DNA of 64,000 nt from Celoporthe dispersa (GCA_016584495.1 WAID01000001.1:2718421-2782420), one strand, 5' to 3'. Numbered from the stretch's first letter, positions 1 to 12,203 are shown. Notes: generated by a model from the letters alone, not told the origin. Translations and numbers: made by a program.

Positions 1-2209
1 GCTGGCAAAGACCCTCTGTGTAAGGTGCCAGACAGGCAGCAAAGCCTAGGAAGGGTTTCCTTGATGCCCCAGCATTCATGCCGGAAGTATACTCCGACTC
101 TCACTTAGACTCGAGACAGCCGCGATGACGAAAGCAGCGCAGCCAGGGCCAGAGCCCATGACATCCTAACAGCAGGCCATCTACCAGCCCGCGACATCCC
201 ACCCAACCTGTTGTGTCGTCTTCAGAGGTTGCGGAAGGCGCGTCGGACGGACGCACATGGAGCGTGCCACCCCCAGGGCTGCCTTCTCTATGTAGAGTAA
301 GCATGAGGGCGTCTAGGCAGACAATGCCTCCTCCCGAGACCGTTTCTTGAGCATGACATGGAACAGCGTCATTGGTGCGCAGGGCTAAGGCAAGCCACAA
401 GAAACCGCGTCGCAGTAGCTGGAACACAGGGCCAGGGCTCGTCAAAATGATTCAGTGCGGCATCGATTGCGGAGCAAGACTCATCATGGCCTGAGACTCA
501 TCATAGACAACATCGGACTGTCCGAATCTCTGCGACAACTTCTCGTCGTGCCATAACTGGCCACGGTCGGGCGGGCATCGCATGAGGTTCTTGGCGACGG
601 TAGTGGGCCCTTGGGCAAGAACACACACTGCGCATGAGATGTCGCTCGGTGGACGCAGGGCGACTTGACGGTCCTCTGCAGGCTCCGGACAGGAAATATC
701 GCAGACTCCCGGATTTCAACGACGTGCACCCTGCCGTTCGGCCATGCGGAAGTTGCGGTAGTTGCGGCTAGCAGGCAAGCAGCTCATCCCCTAGCTAATA
801 TCGAGGCTGGACCCGCCGAGACGGGGGCAAGTTGAGCCCAATGCCCCAGATGGACCCTTTTGATCTTGCTCGTCGGGCTGCACTTCGACTTCGACGTGGT
901 TGGCACCGATGGACAGATCTTCACCAGTCGTAAGAGCCACCACAGACGATGAGAGTGCTCCTCGTTCAGCCGAGAGCCAACGCGAGAGAGATCCCATCCC
1001 TAAAGTGTGCGGCAGATCCTTCGACGTGCGGAAGAGCGGAAAGCCGATCCGCCTAGCTCTTTGGCATCTGCCGAGTGCTACATCAGCCCAGGTATAATAA
1101 AGGCATGGCGCAATTGAGCGTTTTTGAGCTGCCCTCGCTGCCTCGCTGCCGGCGTGGTCACTCGCCGGAACGGACGCTTGAGACCTGCAGCTCGGGGCTG
1201 CACTCCAAGCGCTTGTGGAGGCATTTCATGCGAAACGAACCTGATTGCCCCCCCCCTATCGAGAAGCTGTGACTGGACAAGCCGAAGACGATGTGCCAGC
1301 AGCCACTGGCCGATGACCAAGACCACCACTAATTCTGAAGCGCCCGAGAGAAACTGCTTTGAAGTGGGTCCGGTCCCGGCGCCGTCGACGCTCCAAGACA
1401 CACCCAGGATCGCCACCAAAAGGGCTGCCTGTGGCTTGCTGCTGCAGGCCCCGCCCTACCCGCGTCAACAGCAAGCCAGCACCCATGGGGGGGGGGGGCA
1501 TTGTCTGTCAGATTAGCTCATCAGCACCACAAGAGGCCTGGTGCAGTGGGTAGTGCCTTGTGGCCGGTCCCGATCCCGGCCCCGGCATTGAGGCGGTTTG
1601 CCTCCCGCATGGTGGGTGGATGAAAGTGGGCCGCATGCAGTTCTGACGCTGCGGTCTACTGCACCGAGTAAGACGGCCCAAGGCGAGAGAGAATTACATC
1701 TTCAAACTCTCCCAGGGGCCTTCTGTACCTCTATTTTCCTCCTCAACCACACGCCACACACCTCACTCCCACGGATGAGAGGAACCCCCCCACCCGTACG
1801 GTAGATCACCTGCCAGAGCGACCATTCCTCTTTTCCGGTCCCAAGGAGCTCGCTGGTCATTAGTCTGGGTTTTACAAATCCAATCGTCTCGCGCGCTCTC
1901 CAACAGCATAGGCTCTTGACGGATTTGACGCTGCAGGCCCCGTGCGCACGGCAGAAGAGCGAGGGGTAAACGGACTTGGGGGCGAGCCAGTACCAGAGCT
2001 TGGGACACGACATCAATTCAAGATCTTGGCCTTGAGCCTCTGTGCCACGACTTCTGGCCTGGCCTGGCCCTGACGGGGAGTTCGGAGCCTGAACCCAGAC
2101 AAAAGAAGCTCGCCCCAAGATACGACCTCCTTGGCTCAGCGCATAACGGCTTATTCCCACCAACCGGACCGCGTCCGTCCTTTGTCGAGCCTCGCATTGA
2201 ACATCTGAG
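1..2209. other. intergenic, no supported gene
   Basis: About 2.2 kb upstream of the zinc-cluster gene. Open frames of 60-150 codons occur on both strands, but none shows a recognisable domain, a plausible intron structure or consistent codon use. A run of ten G lies at about 1489-1498. The last few hundred bases presumably hold the promoter and 5' leader of the gene starting at 2210; I see no clear TATA box. Confidence 0.5.
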
Positions 2210-5200
2210 ATGGACGGCTCGGATCAACCCAAGTCTCTGTCGAATTCGCCAAACCCGGCCAGTCCGGTCGAGTCTCTCGCCGACAACGTCCCGCAGGACT
2301 CCTCACACAGCCATGCCACAGCTAGCCACAATGGACCCTCGCCGCGACCGCATACTCATCCTGCCTACCCTGGTGCGTCCGTGTATACGCCGACAGACAC
2401 CCCTCCGAACGCCTGAACCCTCGAAGCTGCGTGACCTGCCGGAGGAGGAAGGTTAGGTGCGACAAGCACATGCCGTGCTCGAACTGTCGCAGGGCCCAGA
2501 TCCCGTGTATTTTTCCTGCGCCCGGCCGCGCGCCCCGCCGACCGCGCCCCAAAGACCCAAATGCGCCACCCAAGCAGCCCTCCAGCGAGCGCGAGATCGA
2601 ACTGATGAAGCGGTTGCGAAAGCTGGAGGGCATCGTGGAGGAGCTGAGCGGCCAGATCGAAGTAGAGACGGCAAAGAACAACTCGAGCACTGGAAACTCG
2701 CCCGAGACCGCGGCCAACATCGGGGGGGATTCGTATACCCCCAGCTCAGGACATCGGAACGAGAGGGCGGACAGTATTGCCGCTGGTAGCTCGCACAGCC
2801 AAGGCTCGCCCATGGGGCAGAGTGACGGCAGGCCGTCGCCATTCAACTTCAATTCCAGTTCTTCGACCAACGCTCCTCAGCGGCAGGACAGCGTGAACAA
2901 GAAATTCGGCAGGCTGGTCATCAACGATCATGGCAAGACCAGATACGTCAGCAGCGTGTTCTGGTCCAAGATCACAGACGAGGTCAGTGCAGGCATCGCG
3001 CTGCTTCGGCACGCATCCTCCTGCTGTAATTGACAAGCGGAGCTAACCAGGACAAAAGCTCGACGAGATACGGAACGAGACGCAACGGCTGACGGACGGG
3101 GAATCTGATGTTTCCGACGACGAGAGCCTTGTGGCTGCAGCCACAACCCGCCGCGGCTGTGACCACCACGCGTTCATCTTCGGGTACAGATCAGCCGACG
3201 TCGACCTGAGGGCCCTTCATCCCCTCCCATCGCAGATACCCTACATGTGGCAGCTATACCAGGAGAACGTGGACCCTATCGTCAAGGTGATACACATTCC
3301 GACCGTCGACAAGCTGGTCAAGGAGACGAGGAAGAATCTCGACAACATCGGCCCGGCCAACGAGTGTCTCATGTTTGCGATCTACTTTGCCGCTATCACC
3401 TCGATAGACGCGTCTGATGTGAGCACACAGCACCAAGACTAAGCCCTGCTGTGTAACCTGACTAACAGCCTGCCAGGTGCAAACGAATTTCGGCGTCGAG
3501 CGTGATGAGCTCTTGAGCAAGTACAGATTCGCCCTGGAGCAGTCCCTCGCCAAGGCCAACTTCATCACCACCTCAGAGCTGGTGGTGCTTCAGGCCTTCA
3601 TAGTGTTCCTCGTCCTCGTCAGGCGCCACGATGATACCAGGTTCTGCTGGACCCTGACAGGTCTTGCTGTCCGAATCGGACAGTCTATGGGCCTCCACCG
3701 GGACGGCATGTATCTTCCCGGGCTGACCCTCTGGAAATCGAAATGCGACGAAGGCTCTTCTGGGCACTGTGTATTCTAGACCTGCGATCAGCAGAGGACC
3801 AAGGGACCGAGCTCACCATCGCGGACAAGACGTTCGACACCGAACTCCCGCTCAACATCAATGACACCGACCTCACGGACGAGACAACAGAGATGCCGCA
3901 GCCTCGCCAGGGCGCGACGGATATGACCTTCTCCCTCATACGATACGAAGTCTGCGCCGCCGCCCGACGCTTATATGTTGTCTCCTCCGCCTCGCCTGTG
4001 CAGTGCCCCCGAGACGTTGCCATCTCGCTGGAGGAGCGCGAGAGCATGGTGCGGTCCATCTACGAGAACGTCGAGGAGAGGTACTTCAAAGACGCCTCCA
4101 CGTCCTGCAGCGCCCAGCTCTGGACAGCCGCCAACATTGCGCGCGTCATCGTGGCCAAGATGACCCTCGTCATCTACCAACCAGTGCTCCTACCCGGTGC
4201 CGACGGCCAGGTGCTGTCCGACGAAATACGAGAGCGCATCTTCACGGCCGCTACCGAGATCTTCGAGTACAACCACCAGCTGAACTCCGACCCGAGGTCA
4301 AGACAGTGGAAGTGGCTCTTCCAGACGTACACGCAGTGGCACGCGGTCGCCTACGTCCTCATGGAGGTTGCTCGCCGCCCTTGGGCCGCCGGGGTAGAGC
4401 GCGCCTGGGCAGCTCTCAATTCCGTCTTCGCCAACCCGTCGCCGGACGATCTGGATCGCATCGCCGGGCACCAGTCGATGTGGCTGCCGCTGAAGAGGAT
4501 CTACCTCAAGGCCAAGAAGCATCGCGAGGCGGAAATCGCGAGGCTCAAGGCCGATCCAGACGCGGCACAGCAGCTTGAGGTCCAGGAGCGGAGCAAGGCA
4601 CCGGTGCCGCTCAGCTTCGCAGCCATGCCTGGGTCTGTCAAGAGCGCGATCGCGCTCGAGCGCTGGCGCAAGCTGGTAGACGCGCCGCCCCTGCCGCCGG
4701 AGATGCTGAACCAACAACCGCGGCCTTTCACCCCAGCGCAGTCAGGCGGCCAGACGAGCAGCGTGCCGAAGGCTGCAAACCGGCCAACAGATAGTAGTAT
4801 GAATGTCAGCGGACCTGCGCAGCGACCAGACCTGCACGACCCACACATAATGAGCCAGGTGGAGGATATCGTGAGCAGCCCGCAGTTTCTACCCCAAAAT
4901 ATGTGGCCGATCGCGTTCGCGCCCGGGTATCAGGATCTCGCGCGCGCGGCGACGAGCGTCGCCGGGTTCCCCTTCATGGGCGGCGGCGGCGAGATCCCAC
5001 GGCAGGACGCCACTCTCGGCAATTTCGCCAACAACACAAACAACAATAGCACCAGCCAACGCCCCAGTGGTGGGCCTGCGACCACCATGGCGACGGGCTC
5101 TGGCATGCAGGCCACGCCACTCCTCGACGCGCTCAGGGTCGAGGGCAACCTCCCGCCGTGGATGTGGAACGACACGCCCAACTCGAGCTCGTTCGGGACG

Positions 5201-5440
5201 ACACCGTCTGCCACAGGGAGCAGCGGCGGGCCGATAAGCGCGACACCACCGGTCGGCGGCGCAGGGCAGCGCTCGAATCCCACGTTCGATTTCCCGCTTG
5301 CCGGCGGCCCGGGCGAGGGGATGCACCCAGAGGATATCGACATCGACATGAACGAGGATTTCAACTGGGCGGATTGGGGCCAGACAGTGATGGAGAGCGG
5401 AGGTAACATGGGCGGTGTGTGGAGCGCACATGGGATATAG
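2210..5440 (+). CDS. Zn2Cys6 fungal-specific transcription factor
   Basis: Nuclear DNA-binding regulator with three introns: about 2383-2426 (44 nt, the least certain), 2983-3058 and 3419-3476. The zinc cluster follows the first intron (about residues 59-85): CVTCRRRKVRCDK, then CSNC and IPC, giving all six cysteines in the usual spacing. A coiled-coil linker follows (ELMKRLRKLEGIVEELSG). The fungal_trans middle domain is clear from about 3240 to 4500 (MGLHRDG, then EMRRRLFWALCILD). The tail is Gly/Asn/Ser-rich with an acidic end (DIDIDMNEDFNWADW), a plausible activation region. The middle domain is broken between MGLHRDG and EMRRRLFW at 3728-3730, where one extra C in ACCCT restores the family motif LEIEMRRR. 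The frame break is thus probably a sequence error. The target genes cannot be told from the sequence. Confidence 0.9.
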
Positions 5441-6221
5441 AGAGGTCTGGTTGTTGTTGAGACAGGCCATTGGACTGCGGGTTTCGTTACGTCTTGGGAA
5501 GTCTGAATTCTTCTCTATCTATTACTCTACGGGCAAGGGGGAAGGGGAGCGTCTCTTTCTTCTTCTTTTGGTACAGAGGGCGTTCCCAGCGTTTCACAGG
5601 TGCACACTGATCTTTTATCATTCGGCTCAACATGTCCATCTGCAGCACTGCTTACCACCTCAGGCCAGCGTCTGCCTGATGAACCCGCTTGGGTATATAT
5701 GTAGGCCGGTACGTCTCCCTGGCCTGCTGTGCAGAGCTCGCGTCTTCTTCTCGCACGAAATTTGATACCCTAGTCTTTCCTCCCTCCTTCACGGCACGTA
5801 CGCGCGAGAGAAGTCATACTGAGGCGTACGGCTCCACCACTCACCACTCACCACTCACCACCACCCACCCACGGCTTGTGGGGGTGTTCCGGGTAATTGC
5901 AGTTCCGGGAGAGACAGTCCGGCCGACGGGAGCCAAATATACTATCCACTCATGCGGGGGCGGGACTGACGACATGGCCGTGTTGATGCCGGCATCTCTC
6001 TCTCCCACAAGAACGCTCATTTCTTTCCTTGATGATTTAAGGGAGACATAGACACACAGGTACACACGACGCAGGGAGAGAGGGAGAGAGAGAGAGAGAC
6101 GACATTCTCTACAACTCTTTTCGACCCTGCACATCTTGTCTTACCGAAGGCAGTCCTGGCCGCTGTTGCAAATATCAACCAGTCTGTCGTCTGCCTCGCT
6201 CCTCAAGCACGACCAATCAAC
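5441..6221. other. intergenic, promoter/leader of dehydrogenase gene
   Basis: 781 bp between two co-directional genes. It holds a repeated CACCACTCAC block near 5835-5860 and a GA-rich tract at 6073-6099, about 120 bp before the next start codon. Purine tracts of this kind are common in fungal 5' leaders. No other feature seen. Confidence 0.4.
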
Positions 6222-7373
6222 ATGGCAGGCGCCGTCAAGGTTGCTGTTCTGGACGACTACCAGGGCTTCGCAGAGCCCATCTTTCAGAAACTGGACCCGA
6301 GCCGGTTCCAAGTGACCATCTTCCGCGACACACTCCTGCCCTACAACCACCCAGACACGCCTCAGGATGAGAAAGACAAGCTCGTGGCCCGGCTGGAGGC
6401 CTTCCCCATCATCTGTACTGAAAAAATCGAAAACTCAAAGCCCCCTCACACATCCTTTGCTCTTTTTTTTTCTCTTTTCTTTTCTCGCCGTACTTGTCTA
6501 TTATCCCCTCACTGACATTCTCCCAGGCACGATGAGGGAGCGCACACCCATCCCCCGCGAGCTCATCGCCAGGCTGCCCGGCCTCAAGCTCCTCCTCACC
6601 ACGGGCCTCCGCAACAAAGGCCTCGACCTCCCGGCCCTCCGCGAGGCAGGCGTCCCCGTGGCGGGAGCCCCGTCCTCGGGCGAGAGCACCACACACCACT
6701 GCGTAGCCCTGATCCTCGCCCTGGCCCGCAACCTGCTCTCCGACGACGCCTCGGTCAAGGCCGGCGGGTGGCAGTCGGACGTGGCGGTACCTTTGGCCGG
6801 AAAGACGCTGGGCGTCCTGGGGCTGGGCAGGCTGGGCTTGGCGGTGGCGCGGATCATGCACGGGGCGTTCGGGATGCGGGTCGTGGCCTGGAGCCCGAAC
6901 CTCACGCAGGAGAAGGCGGACGAGCAGGCGCGGGCCGCGGGACTGGAGGCGGGTGTGTTTGCTGCCGTCGGCCGGGAGGAGCTGTTTGCCTCGGCGGACG
7001 TGCTGAGCGTGCATGTTGTGCTGTCGGACCGGTCGCGGGGCCTGGTCACCGCTGACGACCTGGGCCGGATGAAGAAGGATGCCATCTTTGTCAACACGAG
7101 CAGGGGGCCCATCGTCGTGGAGGAGGACCTGCTGGCGGTGCTGGAGCAGGGCAGGATCAGGGCTGCGGGTGTCGACGTGTTTGAGATCGAGCCTCTGCCC
7201 GCTGACAGCAGGTGGCGGACGACGAGATGGGGGCGGAGGGGAGGAGCCAGGTGCTGCTGACACCTCACACGGGCTATGCTGAGAAGGATATCTTTACCGC
7301 GTGGTATGAGGCGCAGGTGAAGAATATTGTTAGGTGGGAGAAGGGGGAGGAGATGGAGGGACTGATGAACTAG
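6222..7373 (+). CDS. D-2-hydroxyacid dehydrogenase (NAD-dependent)
   Basis: Predicted cytosolic NAD(P)-dependent reductase of 2-keto acids (3-phosphoglycerate dehydrogenase-like superfamily); the substrate cannot be told. The start gives MAGAVKVAVLDDYQ, the usual start of the fungal subfamily. One 112-nt intron (6415-6526) splits the codon before TMRERTPIP. The Rossmann motif GLGRLGLAVA follows LAGKTLGVL, and NTSRGPIVVEEDLL carries the catalytic-domain signature. The frame breaks in the G run at 7229-7233. Adding one G continues the protein through VLLTPHTGY, which holds the catalytic histidine, to the stop at 7371. As sequenced, the ORF ends early at 7260 and would lose that histidine, so the break is probably a base-calling error. 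Confidence 0.88.
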
Positions 7374-7830
7374 TTGACTGCTGTATCGAATCATAAGGGT
7401 AGTCCTGGAATATTTCTACATGAGGTGGATGCTGGGAGGATGAGGGAGATGAGTGCTGGGTAGGGTGATGGTTGAATGACCCAAAACACTATCATATTCC
7501 ATGGTGCGTGTCTATAAGGTTTTTAGTGGCTTTCTTTTTCTTTTTTTCTTTTTTTCTTGGGATCTGGCTTATCAGTATGCAAAGATCAGATGATATTGTT
7601 TTTTTCCCTCCCCAATGTGCTGCCAAAAATAGCGACCATCCACCTCCTGCTCCCCCCACTTAGAGGTCTCCTTTTTCCTTCTCTCTTGTCTTGCTACAGA
7701 CAACCCACCACCCCTCCACCTCTCCACCTCTCCTCCTCCCATCTTCCTCAGACTGTCCTCTGTTGTCGAGACAGATGTTTTCCTTCAGTAAGTATCTGAG
7801 CACCAATACATAGAATGTCATCAACAGGCC
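7374..7830. other. intergenic and 5' leader with possible UTR intron
   Basis: Pyrimidine-rich leader ahead of the gene at 7831. A GTAAGT...CAACAG segment at 7788-7827 (40 nt) could be a leader intron. An upstream ATG at 7775 opens a short frame that, read through the splice, stops within the first codons of the main gene, so it would be an overlapping upstream ORF. Confidence 0.35.
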
Positions 7831-9127
7831 ATGCAGAGCATTGACACTGCTGCGACGGCAGAAATGAGCAGCAGCCTCAAGAAGGAGAAGAACGACAATG
7901 TCGAGATGCCCTCTGACTCTGAGCTAGAGGAGGGCGAGATCCCACCTGGCGACGGTATGTTATTATCCATCCATGCCTCAGATGCCTCCTCCCCTATTGC
8001 CTCTCTCGATGCCCTCTTCCCAAATCCCTCCCCTCACGCGTCAACACAACGCGCTCTCTCTCGCTGTGGTAAACAACTCCACGCGTTAAACCCATCATCA
8101 AAAACTAACCAAACCAACTCTGCCGCTGCTCTCAAGACGGTCCAGCCATCGAGCCACCAGCTGTGCCCACGCGCAGCGACGACGGCTACAGCGACCACAG
8201 CGGCACCGAGGTCTCCGTCGCCAACACCGCCGCCGCCGCCACCACCACCCCCAGGAGCGCTTCGCGGCCAACCTGCGTCGCCACCTCGGCGCGACCCTCG
8301 AGCCACCCCAGACCAGCAAGAGCCCCAGCGTGGCCCCAGAGCCCAGGGCCACCGACCCTCAGACCCCTCCCCGCGCCGCCACCGCGTCTCCTCGCCCTGT
8401 CGATCCTGCCGCCGACACGACCCACAACTGGCAGGCCAAAAGCCTCACCGAGCTCATGGACGAGATCTTCGGCGAGCCCTCGACGCCCCCCCAAGACGCC
8501 TCGGCCATGACCAAGCTCAACTACGAGTGCCTGCGCCGCGGCCTGCACCACCCGGCCGTCGAGTTCAACGAGGAGGGCGGAAAGGTCCGTGGCACCGTCG
8601 GCGCGACCAAGACCCTCGCCACCGACGTCGTCGCCGACGTGGGAGGTCCCTTCACCAACGCGGAGAGCGCCAGGGACTACCTGGTGCGCCGGGCCCTGCA
8701 GCGCGTGCGAACTTGGCCCGTCGGCGATCCCATCTCCATGGCTGCTGGTAACGGCGTCCTGCGCCGCAACAAGGACGTCGAGGTGGTCAAGAAGAAGAAG
8801 AAGGAGGTCATCGCGGCCAAGGACAAGAAGAAGGCAGAGGATGACAAGAACAAGAAGGACCAGGACCAGGAGCACGAGGTCGCGCCCGCCTCACAGCCGG
8901 TCGTCGGCTCGGGTGTCGACATGAGCGACCCTGTTCAGGCTCGCGCCTATGTGGAGGGCTTCCGCATGGGCCAGCTGGTGGCCGCCGGCGAGCGCCGTGC
9001 TGTTGTTTCTTCTGCTGCCGTCGCTGGCCACAAGCGTGCTCGCCGGCCCTCCCGTTCCCGTTCGCGCAACCCTTTCGTCAGCCCGAAGCGCCGCCGTGGC
9101 CGTTCGGGTGATAGCTACCGCCCCTGA
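7831..9127 (+). CDS. conserved-type hypothetical protein with basic RS-like tail
   Basis: I do not recognise the family. Exon 1 encodes an acidic N-terminus ending in SDSELEEGEIPPGD. An intron at 7955-8136 (GTATGT donor, CTAACC branch, AAG acceptor) leads to exon 2. The run of C at 8248-8252 appears one base short: with an extra C, the reading TTTPQERFAANLRRHLG joins the long downstream frame. The middle (about 8430-8730) is folded-looking (SLTELMDEIFG, YLVRRALQRVRTW). A lysine-rich coiled stretch follows (KKKKKEVIAAKDKKKAEDDK), then a C-terminus rich in Arg/Ser (RARRPSRSRSRNPF, KRRRGRSGD). The composition suggests a nuclear, RNA- or chromatin-associated protein; that is inference. This is the intron whose first 13 nt are repeated in the tRNA-Lys insertion at 18832. 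Confidence 0.7.
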
Positions 9128-9157
9128 CAGGAGGACAAGTATCGCAGGGGCATCTAG

Positions 9158-9203
9158 AGGATGGATGGATGGATGGATGGATGGATGGATGAGTGGATGG
9201 ATG
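9158..9203. repeat. (GGAT)n microsatellite
   Basis: About ten GGAT/ATGG units with one interruption (GAGT), in the 3' untranslated region just after the stop codon at 9127. It is a length-variable marker candidate. Confidence 0.9.
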
Positions 9204-9822
9204 ACACACGGTTTAGCCGATAGCTGGCTGTTGTCTCAGGCTCATCAAGAAGCCTCTTCCAACATGATAAGGACAATGCAATAAAATGTGGTTAGGACTT
9301 CTTCATACCTGCCATCATTACCTACTCTTTTTTTCTTCTTTTCTAAGTGAGTGTTTCTGTGACTGGTGACGTGCATGTACATGACATTTGACATACAGAA
9401 GGATAGGTTGCAGGCTAGGTAGAAAGCAGGGGGCTCTTACAGGGGTTCGGTACTAGTATTTGGTGGAGTAGAGAGCTTAGAGCTCAGGGTAGATCCCCAA
9501 GGAGCTCCCCAGACTACAGAAGGGTTCAGCGGCTAATGGCTTAAGCGGGACCCCTGGAGAAGAGGGGGAACCACCTATTTCCCAGATGATGTCTGCAAAT
9601 TCTACAACCTTTACACACCCGAGACCCATGAGGAAGCAGAAAACACATGACGAGAATGAGCAGCAGCAATACAAGTTAAGGACTTGTATCCCAAATGTTG
9701 AGTGGGTACAGGAGCAGTGAGATGTGCCCAGGCAAGTACAGCTAGACATAGAAAGAAAGACATAGGGGCCAAGAAGCGCACTGCAGTTGGACTTCAAACT
9801 CCATATAAATATGCAGGTGTAC
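9204..9822. other. intergenic, convergent 3' ends
   Basis: Region between two convergent genes. A minus-strand open frame of 106 codons at 9477-9797 has no domain and is Cys/Ser-rich in a way typical of non-coding translation. Nothing else seen. Confidence 0.4.
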
Positions 9823-10905
9823 CTATTCTGTCACATCATCAGCACCAAGGCTGAAGCTACAGAAAAGGCCTGAGTGATCACTCCACGGCACCCCTTCCCC
9901 TCCAGGATCTGTCCGTGCTGATGGGACCACCTCTGGGTGTACAACTCTGATATCCACAGGCGTGAGGCCCAGCATGGCAACCTTGTCCAGCCGTCCCGCA
10001 GGGAACGGATCGCCCTTGCCATCCAGCCCCCAAGTAAACCCGTCCTCCCCAGGATGCAGCCTCTCCCAGGCATCTACCAGCCCGTTCTTCTGCACCAGGG
10101 CCGCGTCCTCCTGCGATACAGGGTTCCAGTCGCCGGCGATGACTCCATGGCCCACGCCGGCTGTGCGGAGGAGGCTGGCGGCGATAGCCACCTGACGCGG
10201 TCGCTGGTTTGGCTGGACGGGAAGGGAATCCAGATGCACATTGACGAGACGGATGCGGGTTGGCGTTGTAGTCCTGCTTCCTCCGTAGGTGACATCGCAG
10301 CAGAGAGCGTCTCGCTTGAAGCGGCTTGGATAGTTGACTCTCCAGATCGGACCCGGCGAGGCGAACCACCCACTAGTAGTAGGGATACTCTTATTATTGT
10401 CACCGCCCGAAAGAACGCCAAATCGAGCCCGGGAAAGCAGGGTCATGGTGGCGAAGGGCACGCCGTCGGACCAATTCGTCTCGTCGGCCTCGCTTGAGAC
10501 CCAGTGCTCCCTGGCCCATGCGTGCTGGAGCAGGTGCGCGAGGGCCCTTCGCGACACTTCCTGGAAGAACACGATGTCGGGACCGCCTTCGCTCCCGCCC
10601 ACGTCGAGCATCTGCTGGAGTCTGGAAAGAATCCCGTCCATGCGGGACTCGTGGTTGTCGCCGAAAGCATCGACATTCCAGGTGAGAAGTCGTAAGGTTG
10701 GTGGTGGTGGTGTTGAACTTCTCTGGCTGGGGCCCCTTGCGTCTGGCACATGGCCGGTGGGCCCAACAGGCAACCATTGGCAGCTTGATCTGTCGAAGGC
10801 GTGCCAGCGCTGGAACACGGGCGCTGGCGTGTCTGGCAGGTCTGGTAGTGGCGTTGAGTGTGACCATGCCAGGTAGCGGGTGTGAATTGACGACAGGAAA
10901 GACAT
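9823..10905 (-). CDS. endonuclease/exonuclease/phosphatase family protein, TDP2-like
   Basis: Mg-dependent phosphodiesterase of the EEP fold. The closest recognisable type is tyrosyl-DNA phosphodiesterase 2, which removes 5'-tyrosyl adducts left by topoisomerase II. The protein is about 360 residues from the ATG at 10905 (MSFLSSIHTRYLAWS). An open frame extends further upstream, but that stretch is not protein-like and lies before this start. Catalytic motifs are in order: LLTWNVD near residue 75, IVFFQEVS near 110, VNVHLDS near 240, AGDWNPV near 265 and WSDHSG near the C-terminus, matching N, E, D/N and DH of the family. It is a single exon and the only protein gene here with no internal frame break. 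The neighbouring photolyase is also a DNA-repair gene, but I see no evidence of a functional link. Confidence 0.85.
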   Translation of the reverse strand: MSFLSSIHTRYLAWSHSTPLPDLPDTPAPVFQRWHAFDRSSCQWLPVGPTGHVPDARGPSQRSSTPPPPTLRLLTWNVDAFGDNHESRMDGILSRLQQMLDVGGSEGGPDIVFFQEVSRRALAHLLQHAWAREHWVSSEADETNWSDGVPFATMTLLSRARFGVLSGGDNNKSIPTTSGWFASPGPIWRVNYPSRFKRDALCCDVTYGGSRTTTPTRIRLVNVHLDSLPVQPNQRPRQVAIAASLLRTAGVGHGVIAGDWNPVSQEDAALVQKNGLVDAWERLHPGEDGFTWGLDGKGDPFPAGRLDKVAMLGLTPVDIRVVHPEVVPSARTDPGGEGVPWSDHSGLFCSFSLGADDVTE

Positions 10906-11372
10906 GGTGGAATTCTCTGGTTTGGCGTTGTTGAGATCATTACGGAGGGGTTGGTTGTTTTGGGTGCTGTGACGGGAATAAATCAGAGGGAGGTATAGGT
11001 GCACAGCAGTTAGTCGGCCAGGCGTTTGGCCCCCAATACTTACAGGGTTGTCTGGGTCTCTTCTGGCGCTAAAAATGAGCCGCCATTGGTGGGCTCTGTA
11101 GTAAGCTGTTATACTTTGTACAGCTACCAGGGATGACCTGTTCACCACCCAGGTTGCACATGTTCATGAAATGACTTCGCAGTCCTTGATTTCTCTTCAA
11201 CTCGATAGAACCCAGTGTAAAAAGTCTCTGGCTGAGTCTCCATGGCTCGGCTATTCAATCACAGTGAGTCTCTCTTCTGACCTATACGACCGCACCGCTC
11301 AAGAATGTAAAATATCCCGATCCTTCAGCACTCGGTTATTACCAAACATCCAGCCAGCCTGAACTGTAGTCA
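10906..11372. other. intergenic, no feature
   Basis: About 470 bp from the TDP2-like start to the 3' end of the nucleotidyltransferase gene, both on the minus strand. It should contain the promoter of the TDP2-like gene; no motif stands out. Confidence 0.4.
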
Positions 11373-12203
11373 TCAGGCCTTGATGCTAGGATCTAAAGCC
11401 TGCCACTTCGCCAGATCCCGGAATTCTTTGATCCAGTCCTTCAAGCCATTCTTCATCTGCGCATCCAGCGTCTTCACTAGCTCCATCTTCCTCCCCTGCG
11501 CCTTCAGTTTGGAAGCGAGCAGGTCCCGGATCGACGTAATGTCGGACATGTCACCAGTCCTCTTAGGGCTATTCCGGCGCGTCTCGTTCGCCCACGTGCT
11601 CAGTTTCAACCGCAGAAGACCGGCGGGCTCAAGGAAAGCAAGCTGCAGCTCCGGATTCTTCGGGTTCCCGACCTTGATCAGCCGGGCTTTCGTGAGCTCA
11701 GGGAAGGCCTGCCAACCCGCGATGATGCCGTCCACCTCGACGAAGTTGCCCCCGCAACCCAGAAGTAGTAGTTGTCACCATGCTTGACGAAAGGGCCGGT
11801 GCTGAAGAGATCAAGAAGTGTGCCATAGCCGACCGCGCCGTTGGGTACCGCAATGTCAATGTCGGCGGTGGTCCGGGCCGTCATCCCTACGTTAATGCAG
11901 GCGAACCCGCCGCAGAAATAGTATTGCACCTTTTTGTGGCTGAGCTCTTGATGTAGCCACATGGCGCACTGGTATAGGTCGCGCTGCGTTGGCAGGGGGA
12001 TGGCAGCTGTCAAGAGGAGTTCATTAGCACGTTGATAGCTCCAATCGTATTTTATAAACACAGCTGTGACAGAGGGTATATATGAAAGAAAAAGAAGAAA
12101 AAAACGTACGATCTTGTCCTCTGGGTGTTTTCGCGAGGATAGCGTTCCAAGCAGCCATCATCTTCTTCCTGGCATCAGGCGATTGGGTCCGCGAGGCAGG
12201 CAT
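11373..12203 (-). CDS. nucleotidyltransferase-fold protein
   Basis: Exon 1 (12203-12110) starts MPASRTQSPDARKKMMAAWN. A 103-nt intron (12007-12109) has a GTACGT donor and CAG acceptor, and the rest is one exon. The motif GGFACINVGM followed by RTTADIDIAV is the core of the polymerase-beta-like nucleotidyltransferase fold: G-G near the helix start, then a D-x-D-type metal site. The best resemblance is to the minimal AbiEii/NTP_transf-like proteins common in fungi. The substrate is unknown. The run of C at 11749-11753 appears one base short; an extra base restores WVAGGNFVEVDGIIAGW and joins both halves. The C-terminal third is helical and Lys-rich (KLKAQGRKMELVKTLDAQ). It is divergently paired with another protein of the same apparent fold at 13051. 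Confidence 0.75.

Noticed and set aside
1538..1612. tRNA-like words (GTGCAGTGGGTAGTGC, then TCCCGATCCCGG)
   Set aside because: No consistent cloverleaf: acceptor and T-stem do not pair.
3728..3730. A very short intron in the zinc-cluster gene between MGLHRDG and EMRRRLFW
   Set aside because: There is too little sequence for an intron; a single missing C restores the family motif.
9998..10497. Plus-strand frames opposite the TDP2-like gene
   Set aside because: The minus strand carries all catalytic motifs in one frame; the plus frames have none.
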